Positions 37,385 through 44,897 of a DNA stretch of 64,000 bases are shown here, one piece after another. Origin of the DNA: Lachnospiraceae bacterium UBA7589. GTDB lineage: Bacteria; Bacillota; Clostridia; Lachnospirales; Lachnospiraceae. Within the stretch, counting starts at the first letter, position 1, and each line of letters opens with the position of its first letter. The DNA is taken from NCBI GenBank assembly GCA_002476495.1, contig DLKL01000014.1, positions 4,007 to 68,006 on the forward strand, in the 5' to 3' direction. Both the position numbers and the translations under genes were made by a program. The notes below the pieces were generated by a model. It saw only the letters and a list, made by a program, of their open reading frames with translations, made no database searches and was not told the origin of the DNA.

Positions 37385-39511
37385 CTATAAGTGGAGGACT
37401 CTGGCTTTAATTTCCTTGGTTTTACCTACGTTCCAGAAATTTTCTCCCAGATATCCACAGGTACGTCTTGTTACATTCATCTTGGAATGATCCTTGTTTC
37501 CACACTGTGGACAAACCCACTCGTTATTATCATCTATAATAATCTCGCCATCATAATTACATACATGACAATAATCAGATTAGGTGTTAAATTCAGCATA
37601 TTGTATATTATCGTAAATAAAACGTACGACCTCCTCCAGGGCTTCCAGGTTGTGCCTCATATTAGGTATCTCAACGTAGGAGATAGCACCACCGGAAGAA
37701 ATTGTCTGGAACTGGCTTTCAAATCTGAATTTGCTGAAGGCATCAATTTTCTCACGGACATCCACATGATAGGAGTTTGTATAATAGCCCTTGTCCGTAA
37801 CATCCGGAATTGTACCAAAACGCTCCTGGTCAATACGGGCGAATCTGTAGCACAAAGACTCGGCGGGTGTGCCGTAAAGGCCAAATCCAAGACCTGTCTC
37901 TGCCTTCCATTTATCGCAGGCAGAACGAAGCTTTTTCATAACCTTAAGGGCAAATTCCTCACCCTTTGGGTCTGTGTGGCTGACTCCCTTCATAAGCTTG
38001 GTCAATTCGTACAGACCAATATATCCAAGAGAGATAGTGGAATATCCGTCATGGAGAAGCTTATCGATTTTTTCACCCTTCTTTAATCTGGCAATAGCGC
38101 CATATTGCCAATGCACCGGGCTTACATCAGAGGTTATTCCGTGGAGAGCATTGTGTCGGCACATTAATGCCTCATAGCAAAGCTGAAGTCTCTCGTCGAG
38201 AAGCTTCCAGAATTTGTCCTCGTCACCCTTTGCTATAATTCCTATCTGAGGAAGATTCAGGCTGACAACTCCCTGATTAAAACGTCCCTCCCATTTGTAA
38301 TTGCCGTTTTCATCCTTCCATGGAGATAGGAAGGAACGGCATCCCATGCATGAAAAAACATTTCCTTCATAATTCTCACGCATTTTCTTTGCGGAAATAT
38401 AATCAGGATAAAGTCTTTTTGCAGAGCATTTTACAGCAAGCTTGGTAATATAGTCATATTTTCCGCCCTTAAGGCAATTATGCTCATCCAGTACATATAT
38501 AAGCTTTGGAAAAGCAGGAGTAACATAAACACCCTTTTCGTTTTTTATGCCCTCAAGTCTCTGGCGGAGTATTTCCTCTATAATAACGGCATTTTCTTCA
38601 ATATACTCATCCTTAGGATCAAGGTTGAGGAAAAGTGTTACAAAAGGAGACTGCCCATTGGTTGTCATAAGAGTATTAATCTGGTATTGGATTGTCTGCA
38701 CACCGGATCTGAGCTCATCATTAAGTCTGTCCCTTGCCATTTTTTCCAATATGGAATCATCTATTGTATCGCCAAATTCTTCAACAAGTCTGCCTTTGTA
38801 CTTGTTATAACTCTTTCTGAGATATTTACCGAGATGTCTTATATCTACGGATTGCCCACCATACTGGCTGCTTGCCACAGAGGATATAATCTGGGTCATG
38901 ACTGTGCAGGCAACCTGAAAGCTTTTTGGAGGCTCGATAAGCTTTCCGTTCATAACCGTACCGTTATCTAACATATCTCCGATGTTAATCAGGCAGCAGT
39001 TAAATATGGGCTGAAGAAAATAATCTGCATCGTGGAAATGAAGAACACCATCATCGTGAGCCTTGGAAATCTTCTCGGGAAGGAGAACACGTCTTGTAAG
39101 ATCCTTGGAAACCTCACCGGCAATCAAATCTCTCTGGGTTGATGCCACAGTGGCATTTTTGTTAGAATTTTCTTCCATGACATCCTTATTACGGTTCTGA
39201 ATAAGGCTTAAAATGGAATCGTCGGTAGTGTTGGCCTTACGCACCAGCTCTCTGGTGTAACGATATATTATATATGTCTTAGCCAGAACAAATTTCCTGT
39301 CATCCATAAGCTTTTGCTCAATGATATCCTGAATGTCTTCAACCAGCATTCTGGAACGGTTTTTAGCCTCGATACCCTGAACAATCTCTTCAATCTTGTC
39401 TTCAGAAATTTTTTCGCAGGGCTCCACCTCTGCATTAGCCTTCTGAATAGCTGTGATGATTTTTGAACGGTCATAGGTAACAGTATGTCCGTCTCTCTTG
39501 ATTACTTTCAT
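37385..39511 (-). pseudogene. nrdD: Anaerobic ribonucleoside-triphosphate reductase, interrupted by an in-frame stop
   Basis: From the ATG at 39511 (AGGAGAGGG upstream) 643 residues are read: an ATP-cone (KVIKRDGHTVTYDRSKI), then the class III catalytic barrel (FHDADY, QYGGQSVDI, SCMGCRSF). The frame meets TAA at 37580-37582, right after QYAEFNT. The same frame then continues for 64 codons to TAG at 37385 and encodes the missing C-terminus: a zinc site (YCHVC ... CPQCG) and the glycyl-radical loop RTCGYLGENFW. Relatives usually read NTKSDYC here, so a Lys codon probably became TAA. Without the last part NrdD cannot hold its radical. Sequencing error is the simple alternative. Confidence 0.9.
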
Positions 39512-39596
39512 CTTACCCTCTCCTAAATATAGTGTTTTAAAATACATATTCATGTACAAATAAACTTTAAATGGCACAAAAGCCCTATAGGTTAGT

Positions 39597-39625
39597 ATTA
39601 TAGCACCGTAACAGTACTTTGTCTA
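39597..39625 (-). promoter_or_regulatory. nrdD promoter
   Basis: On the - strand TAGACA (39620-39625) and a perfect TATAAT (39597-39602) are separated by 17 bases, about 86 bases before the nrdD ATG. Confidence 0.75.
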
Positions 39626-39670
39626 CCAAATATAGTATTATTTTTGCTTAAAATTACAATATGTAGTATT
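39623..39670 (-). promoter_or_regulatory. Tandem NrdR-like boxes upstream of nrdD
   Basis: CCAAATATAG (core 39626-39635) and CAATATGTAG (39657-39666) resemble the NrdR core CWATATWTWG and are exactly 31 bp apart, the usual three-turn spacing. The first abuts the -35. A third match, CTAAATATAG followed by TGT, lies at 39523-39535 by the ribosome site. NrdR repression of the operon is inferred. Confidence 0.65.
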
Positions 39671-39739
39671 TTTTGATAACATAATTGTCTGATAAAAATG
39701 TGAAAAGTGTAACAAATATAAGGCATACGGGCAAATTGG

Positions 39740-39769
39740 TTGACAGTAATGTAAAAAAGATTGTGTATA
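39740..39769 (+). promoter_or_regulatory. Putative promoter of the trigger-factor-like lipoprotein gene
   Basis: TTGACA (39740-39745) and TGTATA (39764-39769), 18 bases apart, point toward the lipoprotein gene; a TATAAA two bases later is an alternative -10. Confidence 0.55.
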
Positions 39770-39812
39770 AAAGATGAAAAAAATAAAACTAACTTTATTT
39801 TTTTCATCTTTT
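39769..39812. repeat. Perfect 19-bp AT-rich inverted repeat
   Basis: Arms at 39769-39787 and 39794-39812 are exact reverse complements around ACTAAC. One arm holds a seven-T run inside TTTATTTTTTTCATC. It lies in the leader of the lipoprotein gene and overlaps its -10, so it may be a weak terminator, an attenuator or a protein-binding dyad. Confidence 0.8.
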
Positions 39813-39860
39813 ATGATATAAAGGTAGAAGCGTTAATAAACTATGAAAGGAAACATTGTT

Positions 39861-40961
39861 ATGAAAAAAAATCTGAAAAAGCTCAGTGCAATCTTTACTA
39901 TGGCCTTATGTTTTACACTTCTGGCAGGCTGTTCAAAAAAGAAGGAAGCACAGGTTACCCAGAAGGATATGATAGAAAAATATGCTAAGTTCTGTACTCT
40001 TGAGGAATATAAGGGTGTGGAGTATGACCTCACAAAAACAGAGGTTACAGACGACATGATGCAATCCGAGATTAACGGTATTTTGTCAAATTATGCTTCG
40101 TCAGAGGAGTCAGCCACAGAACCGGCTGCAACAGGAGATAAGGTAAATGTTGATTTTGTCGGAACTGTTGACGGGGAAGAATTTGAAGGCGGTTCAACCG
40201 ATGGAGCGGGATATGACATTACTCTTGGGGCGGGACGTATGATACCCGGCTTTGAAGATCAGATAATAGGTCATAAGGCAGGAGAAAACTTTGATATTTA
40301 TGTAACCTTTCCTGAGAATTACGGCAAGGAGAATCTTAACGGAAAGGATGCTGTATTTAATATAACATTGAATAAGGTGTATAAGCAGACACTTCCTGAA
40401 TATAACGATGAGTTTGTTGCTGATAATACCGGTTATGAAAGTACTGCACAGCTTGAGGATGCAATAAAAGAAAAATATACACAGTCAGATGAAAATCTTA
40501 ACCGCCAATCCATCATGAATAACATTATGGACAGTGCTGTCGTAGATGAGTATCCTGAAAAGGATATGCAGGCACTTATTGATGAGACAGTGGAAAAGGT
40601 GGAAGCAGAGGCAAAGGGCTATGGCTATGATCTGGAAACCTATGTAAAAGCAATGTATGGTGTAGGTTCGGTAGATGAATTCAGGCAATATATCAGTGCC
40701 CTGGCTGAAGACTTCATGAAGGAAAAGATTATAATATGCTATGTTGCCAAGGCGGAGGGAATTACTGCCTCGGAGGATGATGTGAAGGCATACAAACAGC
40801 TTATGCTGGATACTCTCGGAATGACCGAGGAAGAGCTGGATGATATTTATACAGAGGAGGATTATATATACTACGCACTGGCAGATAAGGTATATGATTA
40901 TCTCCTTGAAAATGGTACTCCTGTTGACAACCAGGCTTCTGATGACACTAAAGCAGAGTAA
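39861..40961 (+). CDS. Trigger-factor-like FKBP-type PPIase lipoprotein
   Basis: The 366-residue protein begins with a signal peptide and a lipobox ending LLAGC (Cys near residue 24), so it is anchored outside the membrane. An FKBP-type PPIase domain follows ([41 protein letters not shown]), then a helical region like the C-terminal chaperone domain of trigger factor. The ribosome-binding N-domain of real trigger factor is absent. It is probably an extracytoplasmic folding factor. AAAGGAAAC precedes the ATG at 39861. Confidence 0.88.
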   Translation: MKKNLKKLSAIFTMALCFTLLAGCSKKKEAQVTQKDMIEKYAKFCTLEEYKGVEYDLTKTEVTDDMMQSEINGILSNYASSEESATEPAATGDKVNVDFVGTVDGEEFEGGSTDGAGYDITLGAGRMIPGFEDQIIGHKAGENFDIYVTFPENYGKENLNGKDAVFNITLNKVYKQTLPEYNDEFVADNTGYESTAQLEDAIKEKYTQSDENLNRQSIMNNIMDSAVVDEYPEKDMQALIDETVEKVEAEAKGYGYDLETYVKAMYGVGSVDEFRQYISALAEDFMKEKIIICYVAKAEGITASEDDVKAYKQLMLDTLGMTEEELDDIYTEEDYIYYALADKVYDYLLENGTPVDNQASDDTKAE

Positions 40962-41031
40962 CAAACCATTACAAATGATTTTTATTAACACTGAAATATA
41001 AAAATTAATTGATTCTTTTTAAAACTTGCAA

Positions 41032-41061
41032 TTGACAATACCTGTATGTAAATGGTATTAT
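41032..41061 (+). promoter_or_regulatory. tRNA-Leu promoter
   Basis: A consensus TTGACA, an 18-base spacer and TATTAT lie 14 bases before the tRNA. Confidence 0.75.
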
Positions 41062-41075
41062 GTCTTTTGCAATGA

Positions 41076-41159
41076 GCAGTCGTGGCGGAATTGGCATACG
41101 CGCATGATTCAGGTTCATGTCCACTTACGTGGGTGTGGGTTCAAGTCCCATCGACTGCA
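41076..41159 (+). tRNA. tRNA-Leu (anticodon CAG)
   Basis: The 84-base gene folds with a 7-bp acceptor stem (GCAGTCG / CGACTGC), a D-arm, an anticodon stem CATGA/TCATG around TTCAGGT (anticodon CAG, reading CUG), the long variable arm of class II tRNAs, and a T-arm with GGTTCAAGTCC. CCA is not encoded. A seven-T run follows at 41167. Confidence 0.95.
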
Positions 41160-41199
41160 TTGATACTGTTTTTTTATTTTCATATTATTTCCTTATAAA

Positions 41200-41226
41200 G
41201 AGGCATCATATTTTATATGGTGTCTC
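41200..41226. repeat. 12-bp hairpin between tRNA-Leu and galE
   Basis: GAGGCATCATAT and ATATGGTGTCTC pair fully if two G-U pairs are allowed on the + strand RNA, with a TTT loop. No T run follows directly, so it is only a possible terminator. Confidence 0.5.
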
Positions 41227-41252
41227 TGTCGCTGTTTCATGATTTCTTTATG

Positions 41253-41281
41253 TTGTAGTATTTCAAAAAAAATGATATTAT
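41253..41281 (+). promoter_or_regulatory. galE promoter
   Basis: TTGTAG, a 17-base spacer and TATTAT lie 53 bases before the galE ATG. Confidence 0.6.
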
Positions 41282-41333
41282 AATTATATGTTTTATTTTT
41301 ATTATATCGGACGTTTAAGGAGGCATTACTAAT

Positions 41334-42350
41334 ATGAATATTCTGGTTACCGGAGGTGCAGGTTTTATAGGAAGCCACACCTGTGTTGAGCTTATACTGG
41401 CAGGATATAAGGTAATTGTTATTGATAATCTTGTTAATTCCAGCAAAGAGGCTGTCAGGAGGGTGGAAAAGATAACCGGTGAAGTTATACCGTTTTACCC
41501 GGTGGATTTACTTGATTCGGATGGTGTAAGAGATGTCTTTAAAAAGGAAAATATCGATGCTGTAATACATTTTGCCGGACTTAAGGCGGTAGGGGAATCA
41601 GTGGCAAAGCCATGGGAATACTACAATAATAATATTGCCGGAAGTCTTAATCTGTGTAAGGTAATGATGGAAAATAACGTGAAGAATATTATATTCAGCT
41701 CATCTGCAACCGTATATGGGGATCCAAAGGAAATTCCTATAACTGAAGAATGTCCTAAGGGTCAGATTACCAATCCTTATGGACAGACTAAATCTATGCT
41801 TGAACAGATATTTACAGATATATATAAGGCTGACAATGAATGGAATGTGGTATTACTGAGATACTTTAATCCTATAGGAGCTCATGAAAGCGGACTTATC
41901 GGCGAGGATCCGTGTGGAATTCCTAATAATCTTGTTCCTTATATTTCCAAGGTAGCTATAGGTCAGCTGGAAAAGCTTGGTGTGTTTGGAAACGATTATC
42001 CAACTCCGGACGGAACGGGAGTGAGGGATTATATACATGTTGTGGACCTGGCAAAGGGACATGTTAAGGCCTTGAAAAAAATAGAAGAAAAGGCAGGCCT
42101 TTCTGTATATAATCTGGGAACCGGAAAGGGATATAGCGTGTTACAGGTAATTAAAGCATATTCAAAGGCCTGTGGCAGAGATATACCATATGAAATTAAG
42201 GACAGAAGACCCGGAGATATAGCTGTATGCTATGCAGATTGTACAAAGGCAAAGGAAGAACTGGGCTGGGAAGCACAGTATGACATAGACAGAATGTGTG
42301 AGGATTCATGGAGATGGCAGAGCATGAATCCAAGAGGTTATAAGGAATAA
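41334..42350 (+). CDS. galE: UDP-glucose 4-epimerase
   Basis: The 338-residue short-chain dehydrogenase-type enzyme interconverts UDP-glucose and UDP-galactose. It has the NAD-binding GGAGFIGSHTCVEL, FAGLKAVGES, the catalytic Ser/Tyr region SSSATVYG and NPYGQTKSMLE (YxxxK), and YFNPIGAHESG. AAGGAGG precedes the ATG. The next gene starts 14 bases later in the same direction. Confidence 0.97.
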   Translation: MNILVTGGAGFIGSHTCVELILAGYKVIVIDNLVNSSKEAVRRVEKITGEVIPFYPVDLLDSDGVRDVFKKENIDAVIHFAGLKAVGESVAKPWEYYNNNIAGSLNLCKVMMENNVKNIIFSSSATVYGDPKEIPITEECPKGQITNPYGQTKSMLEQIFTDIYKADNEWNVVLLRYFNPIGAHESGLIGEDPCGIPNNLVPYISKVAIGQLEKLGVFGNDYPTPDGTGVRDYIHVVDLAKGHVKALKKIEEKAGLSVYNLGTGKGYSVLQVIKAYSKACGRDIPYEIKDRRPGDIAVCYADCTKAKEELGWEAQYDIDRMCEDSWRWQSMNPRGYKE

Positions 42351-42364
42351 TAACGGAGAGAAGA

Positions 42365-44074
42365 ATGACGGGGAAAATACCTTCAAAAATCCTAAAATTA
42401 AATAAAGAAGGTTTGAAAAAACTGGTATTAAAGAAAAGAAAGAAATATGTTCCACAGATACCTGCATATATCAGCAGACAGTTTCAGGTAGATGAGATAG
42501 TGGAAAATGGATGCAAATGCTACAGAATCATTCCTGAGGAGGGCTTCAGCGGGACATATGTCGTATACCTTTACGGAGGGCATATGTGCATGAATATAAC
42601 AAATGCCCACTGGCGATTTATTTATGAGATATGCGAAAAAACAGGGACAGGCTTTTTTGTGCCGATGTATCCTCTTGCACCTGAGCATTCCTGTAAGGAT
42701 ATGTTTAAGATGCTTAAAAAAACCTACAGTAACTTTGTTAAGGGCTTCGATGTTAATAAAGTTATTCTTATGGGGGATGAGTACGGGGCAGGTCTTGCCC
42801 TGTCTATATGTATGCTTGCCTGGGAGGAGGGATTCAGGAAGCCGGATAAGCTTATACTTATCTCTCCTGCACTTGATACAGAATTTTTTGACAAGGAACT
42901 GGAAAAATCTCTTAACAGACCGGCTGCAGACAGAAAGTTCTATTTTTTCAATGAAAATGTAAAGGATTTTCTCAATACCTACTGGGTAAAAGATTATGCG
43001 GTAAAGACACAATATACCAGTCCGTTCTATGGAGATTATATGGATTTGTGTGATGACGTGGCAGTTTTTTCCGGTGACAGGGATATATATAGCGGTTATG
43101 CAAAGGCATTTTATAATAAAGCCAAAAAGCAAGGCGTAAATGTAAGAATGTTCCTCTTTGAAGGTGGCGGAAACGATTTTTTAATATATTCGGGAGAAAC
43201 ATGCAAAAAGGAAGCATTTATATATCTTACGGATGTGATTAATGATACCTATATTGCATCATGCAAGGACTTGTATCCGGTAAAGATAATGTCATACTGG
43301 AATAAGATAGATCCGGAAATAATACAGGATCCTATACTTAATCAGATATCCAGGGAAAAGAAATATAATATAGACTCAATAAAATGCAAGGCAAACGAAT
43401 ACAGAAAGCTTCTTATGATATCAAGAATAAGGGCCTGCGACAGCTTTGCAAGGCAATTTATTATGAAATACCCGGATTGTACCATTATAAATGTGGGATG
43501 CAGGCTTAACAATATGTTTATGCGTGTGGATAATGGAAGAATTAACTGGTACAGTGTGGATACATATAATACAATAGCGGTCAGAAGGGCTCTTTTCGGC
43601 GAGAATGAAAGGGAAAAAACTATTGGAAGAAGTATTATGGATTTTTCATGGCTGGATGAAATCAATTGTAAAAGAAACTATGGGGTAATGTTTATATTCA
43701 GTAATACACTTTGCCTGCTTAAGAATCATCAGATTAAACAGCTTATGAGCCATATTAGATTCAAATTTCCTTCTGCGGAGGTGGTGTTTACCGCAACCTC
43801 TACTGATGCTACAATATATCATAATATTTTTCAAAGAAATAAAATGTGGTCGAGGGGCAGGATAAATATGTCCATAGATGATGCCCAGAAAACAGTTTAC
43901 GGCTGGAGACCCGATTACCGTATAATGGATGAAAGCCCTATTATGAAATTCAGGCCAAAGAGAAAATATAAAAAGCTAAAAACCGAAATTGGGGTCAGGT
44001 ACAATCTTATAACAAATAATCACAAAATCATTCACCTTAAGCTTGGTCGTGAGGAGTATGATGTAAATGTATAA
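42365..44074 (+). CDS. Fusion of a degenerate alpha/beta-hydrolase and an LCM-like methyltransferase fold
   Basis: The 569-residue protein has a basic N-terminus, then (about 60-300) a hormone-sensitive-lipase-like alpha/beta-hydrolase fold: YLYGGHMCM at the oxyanion hole, YPLAPEH, and GDEYGAGLAL where the family has GDSAGG. The nucleophile Ser is replaced by Glu, and the usual IHGF histidine region reads GGNDF. The second half (about 350-510) resembles leucine carboxyl/PKS O-methyltransferases (IINVGCRLNN, INWYSVDTYN, SIMDFSWLDEI), but the GxGxD motif is eroded to GCRLN. Both halves may bind ligands without the usual catalysis. No signal peptide. It ends in a terminator. Confidence 0.75.
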   Translation: MTGKIPSKILKLNKEGLKKLVLKKRKKYVPQIPAYISRQFQVDEIVENGCKCYRIIPEEGFSGTYVVYLYGGHMCMNITNAHWRFIYEICEKTGTGFFVPMYPLAPEHSCKDMFKMLKKTYSNFVKGFDVNKVILMGDEYGAGLALSICMLAWEEGFRKPDKLILISPALDTEFFDKELEKSLNRPAADRKFYFFNENVKDFLNTYWVKDYAVKTQYTSPFYGDYMDLCDDVAVFSGDRDIYSGYAKAFYNKAKKQGVNVRMFLFEGGGNDFLIYSGETCKKEAFIYLTDVINDTYIASCKDLYPVKIMSYWNKIDPEIIQDPILNQISREKKYNIDSIKCKANEYRKLLMISRIRACDSFARQFIMKYPDCTIINVGCRLNNMFMRVDNGRINWYSVDTYNTIAVRRALFGENEREKTIGRSIMDFSWLDEINCKRNYGVMFIFSNTLCLLKNHQIKQLMSHIRFKFPSAEVVFTATSTDATIYHNIFQRNKMWSRGRINMSIDDAQKTVYGWRPDYRIMDESPIMKFRPKRKYKKLKTEIGVRYNLITNNHKIIHLKLGREEYDVNV

Positions 44075-44079
44075 TTAAA

Positions 44080-44114
44080 TGCTGTCAGATATTAATATAT
44101 TTGACAGCACTTTT
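44080..44114 (+). terminator. Terminator-like hairpin after the fusion gene
   Basis: TGCTGTCA (44080-44087) pairs with TGACAGCA (44102-44109), followed by CTTTTAG. The ATPase ribosome site follows within 12 bases, so read-through or attenuation is possible. Confidence 0.65.
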
Positions 44115-44129
44115 AGTAAGGAGGTACAT

Positions 44130-44897
44130 ATGCTAAAGGCAGTTAATCTGGTTAAAACCTTTGAAAAAAATCAAAAAAAAGGTAAAAAGGTCAGCTTTAA
44201 CGCTGTGGATGGAATTACACTTGAGATAAGAGAGGGTGAAATAATAGGTATATTGGGACCAAACGGAGCCGGAAAAACTACTCTCCTTAGAATGCTGGGA
44301 AGCTTAATGACTCCTACAAGCGGCAGTGTGATTATGGACATAAATGGCCGGGTTATAGATGATGTGAGAGAAATAAAGAAAAATATCGGATATCTTTCCG
44401 GCAATACAAAACTTTATGGCAGGCTTAGCACAAGAGAAATTTTAAGTATTATGGGAACGATATATGGTCTTAGTGAGGAGGAAACAGCCACTAAGATTGA
44501 TGAAATTATCAGCATAATGAATCTGGGAGACTTTATTGACAACAGAATTGAAAAGCTTTCCACAGGTCAGACACAGAGAGCATCTATAGCAAGATGTCTT
44601 ATTCACAATCCGGGAATATACATATTTGACGAGCCCACTCTGGGACTTGATATACTTAGCAGCAGTGCTATTATAGAATTTATTAAAAGTGAAAGAAAAC
44701 GGGGAAAATCTATAATATATTCAACCCACTATATGGAAGAAGCGGAAAGTCTGTGCGACAGAATTGTATTTATCAATAAGGGTAAGGTAAAAGCCCAGGG
44801 TAGTGTTGAAGAATTAAAAAAGCTTACAGGAAGAGATAATATAAGAGATGTGTTCAGAATGTTGAATGAAAAGGAAGGACTGGAGTATGAATTTTAA
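44130..44897 (+). CDS. ABC transporter ATP-binding protein, NatA-like
   Basis: The 255-residue ATPase has Walker A (GPNGAGKTT), a Q-loop region (GYLSGNTKLYGRLSTRE), the signature LSTGQTQRASIARC, Walker B (IYIFDEPTLGLD) and STHYMEEAE. AAGGAGG precedes the ATG at 44130; an open extension to 44079 overlaps the hairpin and is unlikely. The membrane partner starts within its last codons. The pair resembles NatAB sodium exporters, though substrates vary in this group. Confidence 0.92.
   Translation: MLKAVNLVKTFEKNQKKGKKVSFNAVDGITLEIREGEIIGILGPNGAGKTTLLRMLGSLMTPTSGSVIMDINGRVIDDVREIKKNIGYLSGNTKLYGRLSTREILSIMGTIYGLSEEETATKIDEIISIMNLGDFIDNRIEKLSTGQTQRASIARCLIHNPGIYIFDEPTLGLDILSSSAIIEFIKSERKRGKSIIYSTHYMEEAESLCDRIVFINKGKVKAQGSVEELKKLTGRDNIRDVFRMLNEKEGLEYEF

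Noticed and set aside
37580..37582. Selenocysteine or other known recoding at the nrdD stop
   Set aside because: The codon is TAA, not TGA or TAG, and no known recoding signal was recognised next to it; nonsense mutation or read error is preferred.
37391..38086. + strand reading frame (231 codons) opposite nrdD
   Set aside because: It runs antisense to the conserved nrdD/glycyl-radical region and carries no domain.
41160..41200. Additional tRNA genes after tRNA-Leu
   Set aside because: No second cloverleaf or T-arm consensus was found before galE.
42428..43132. - strand reading frame (234 codons) opposite the fusion gene
   Set aside because: No ribosome site or motif; the + strand frame has clear hydrolase-fold features over the same bases.
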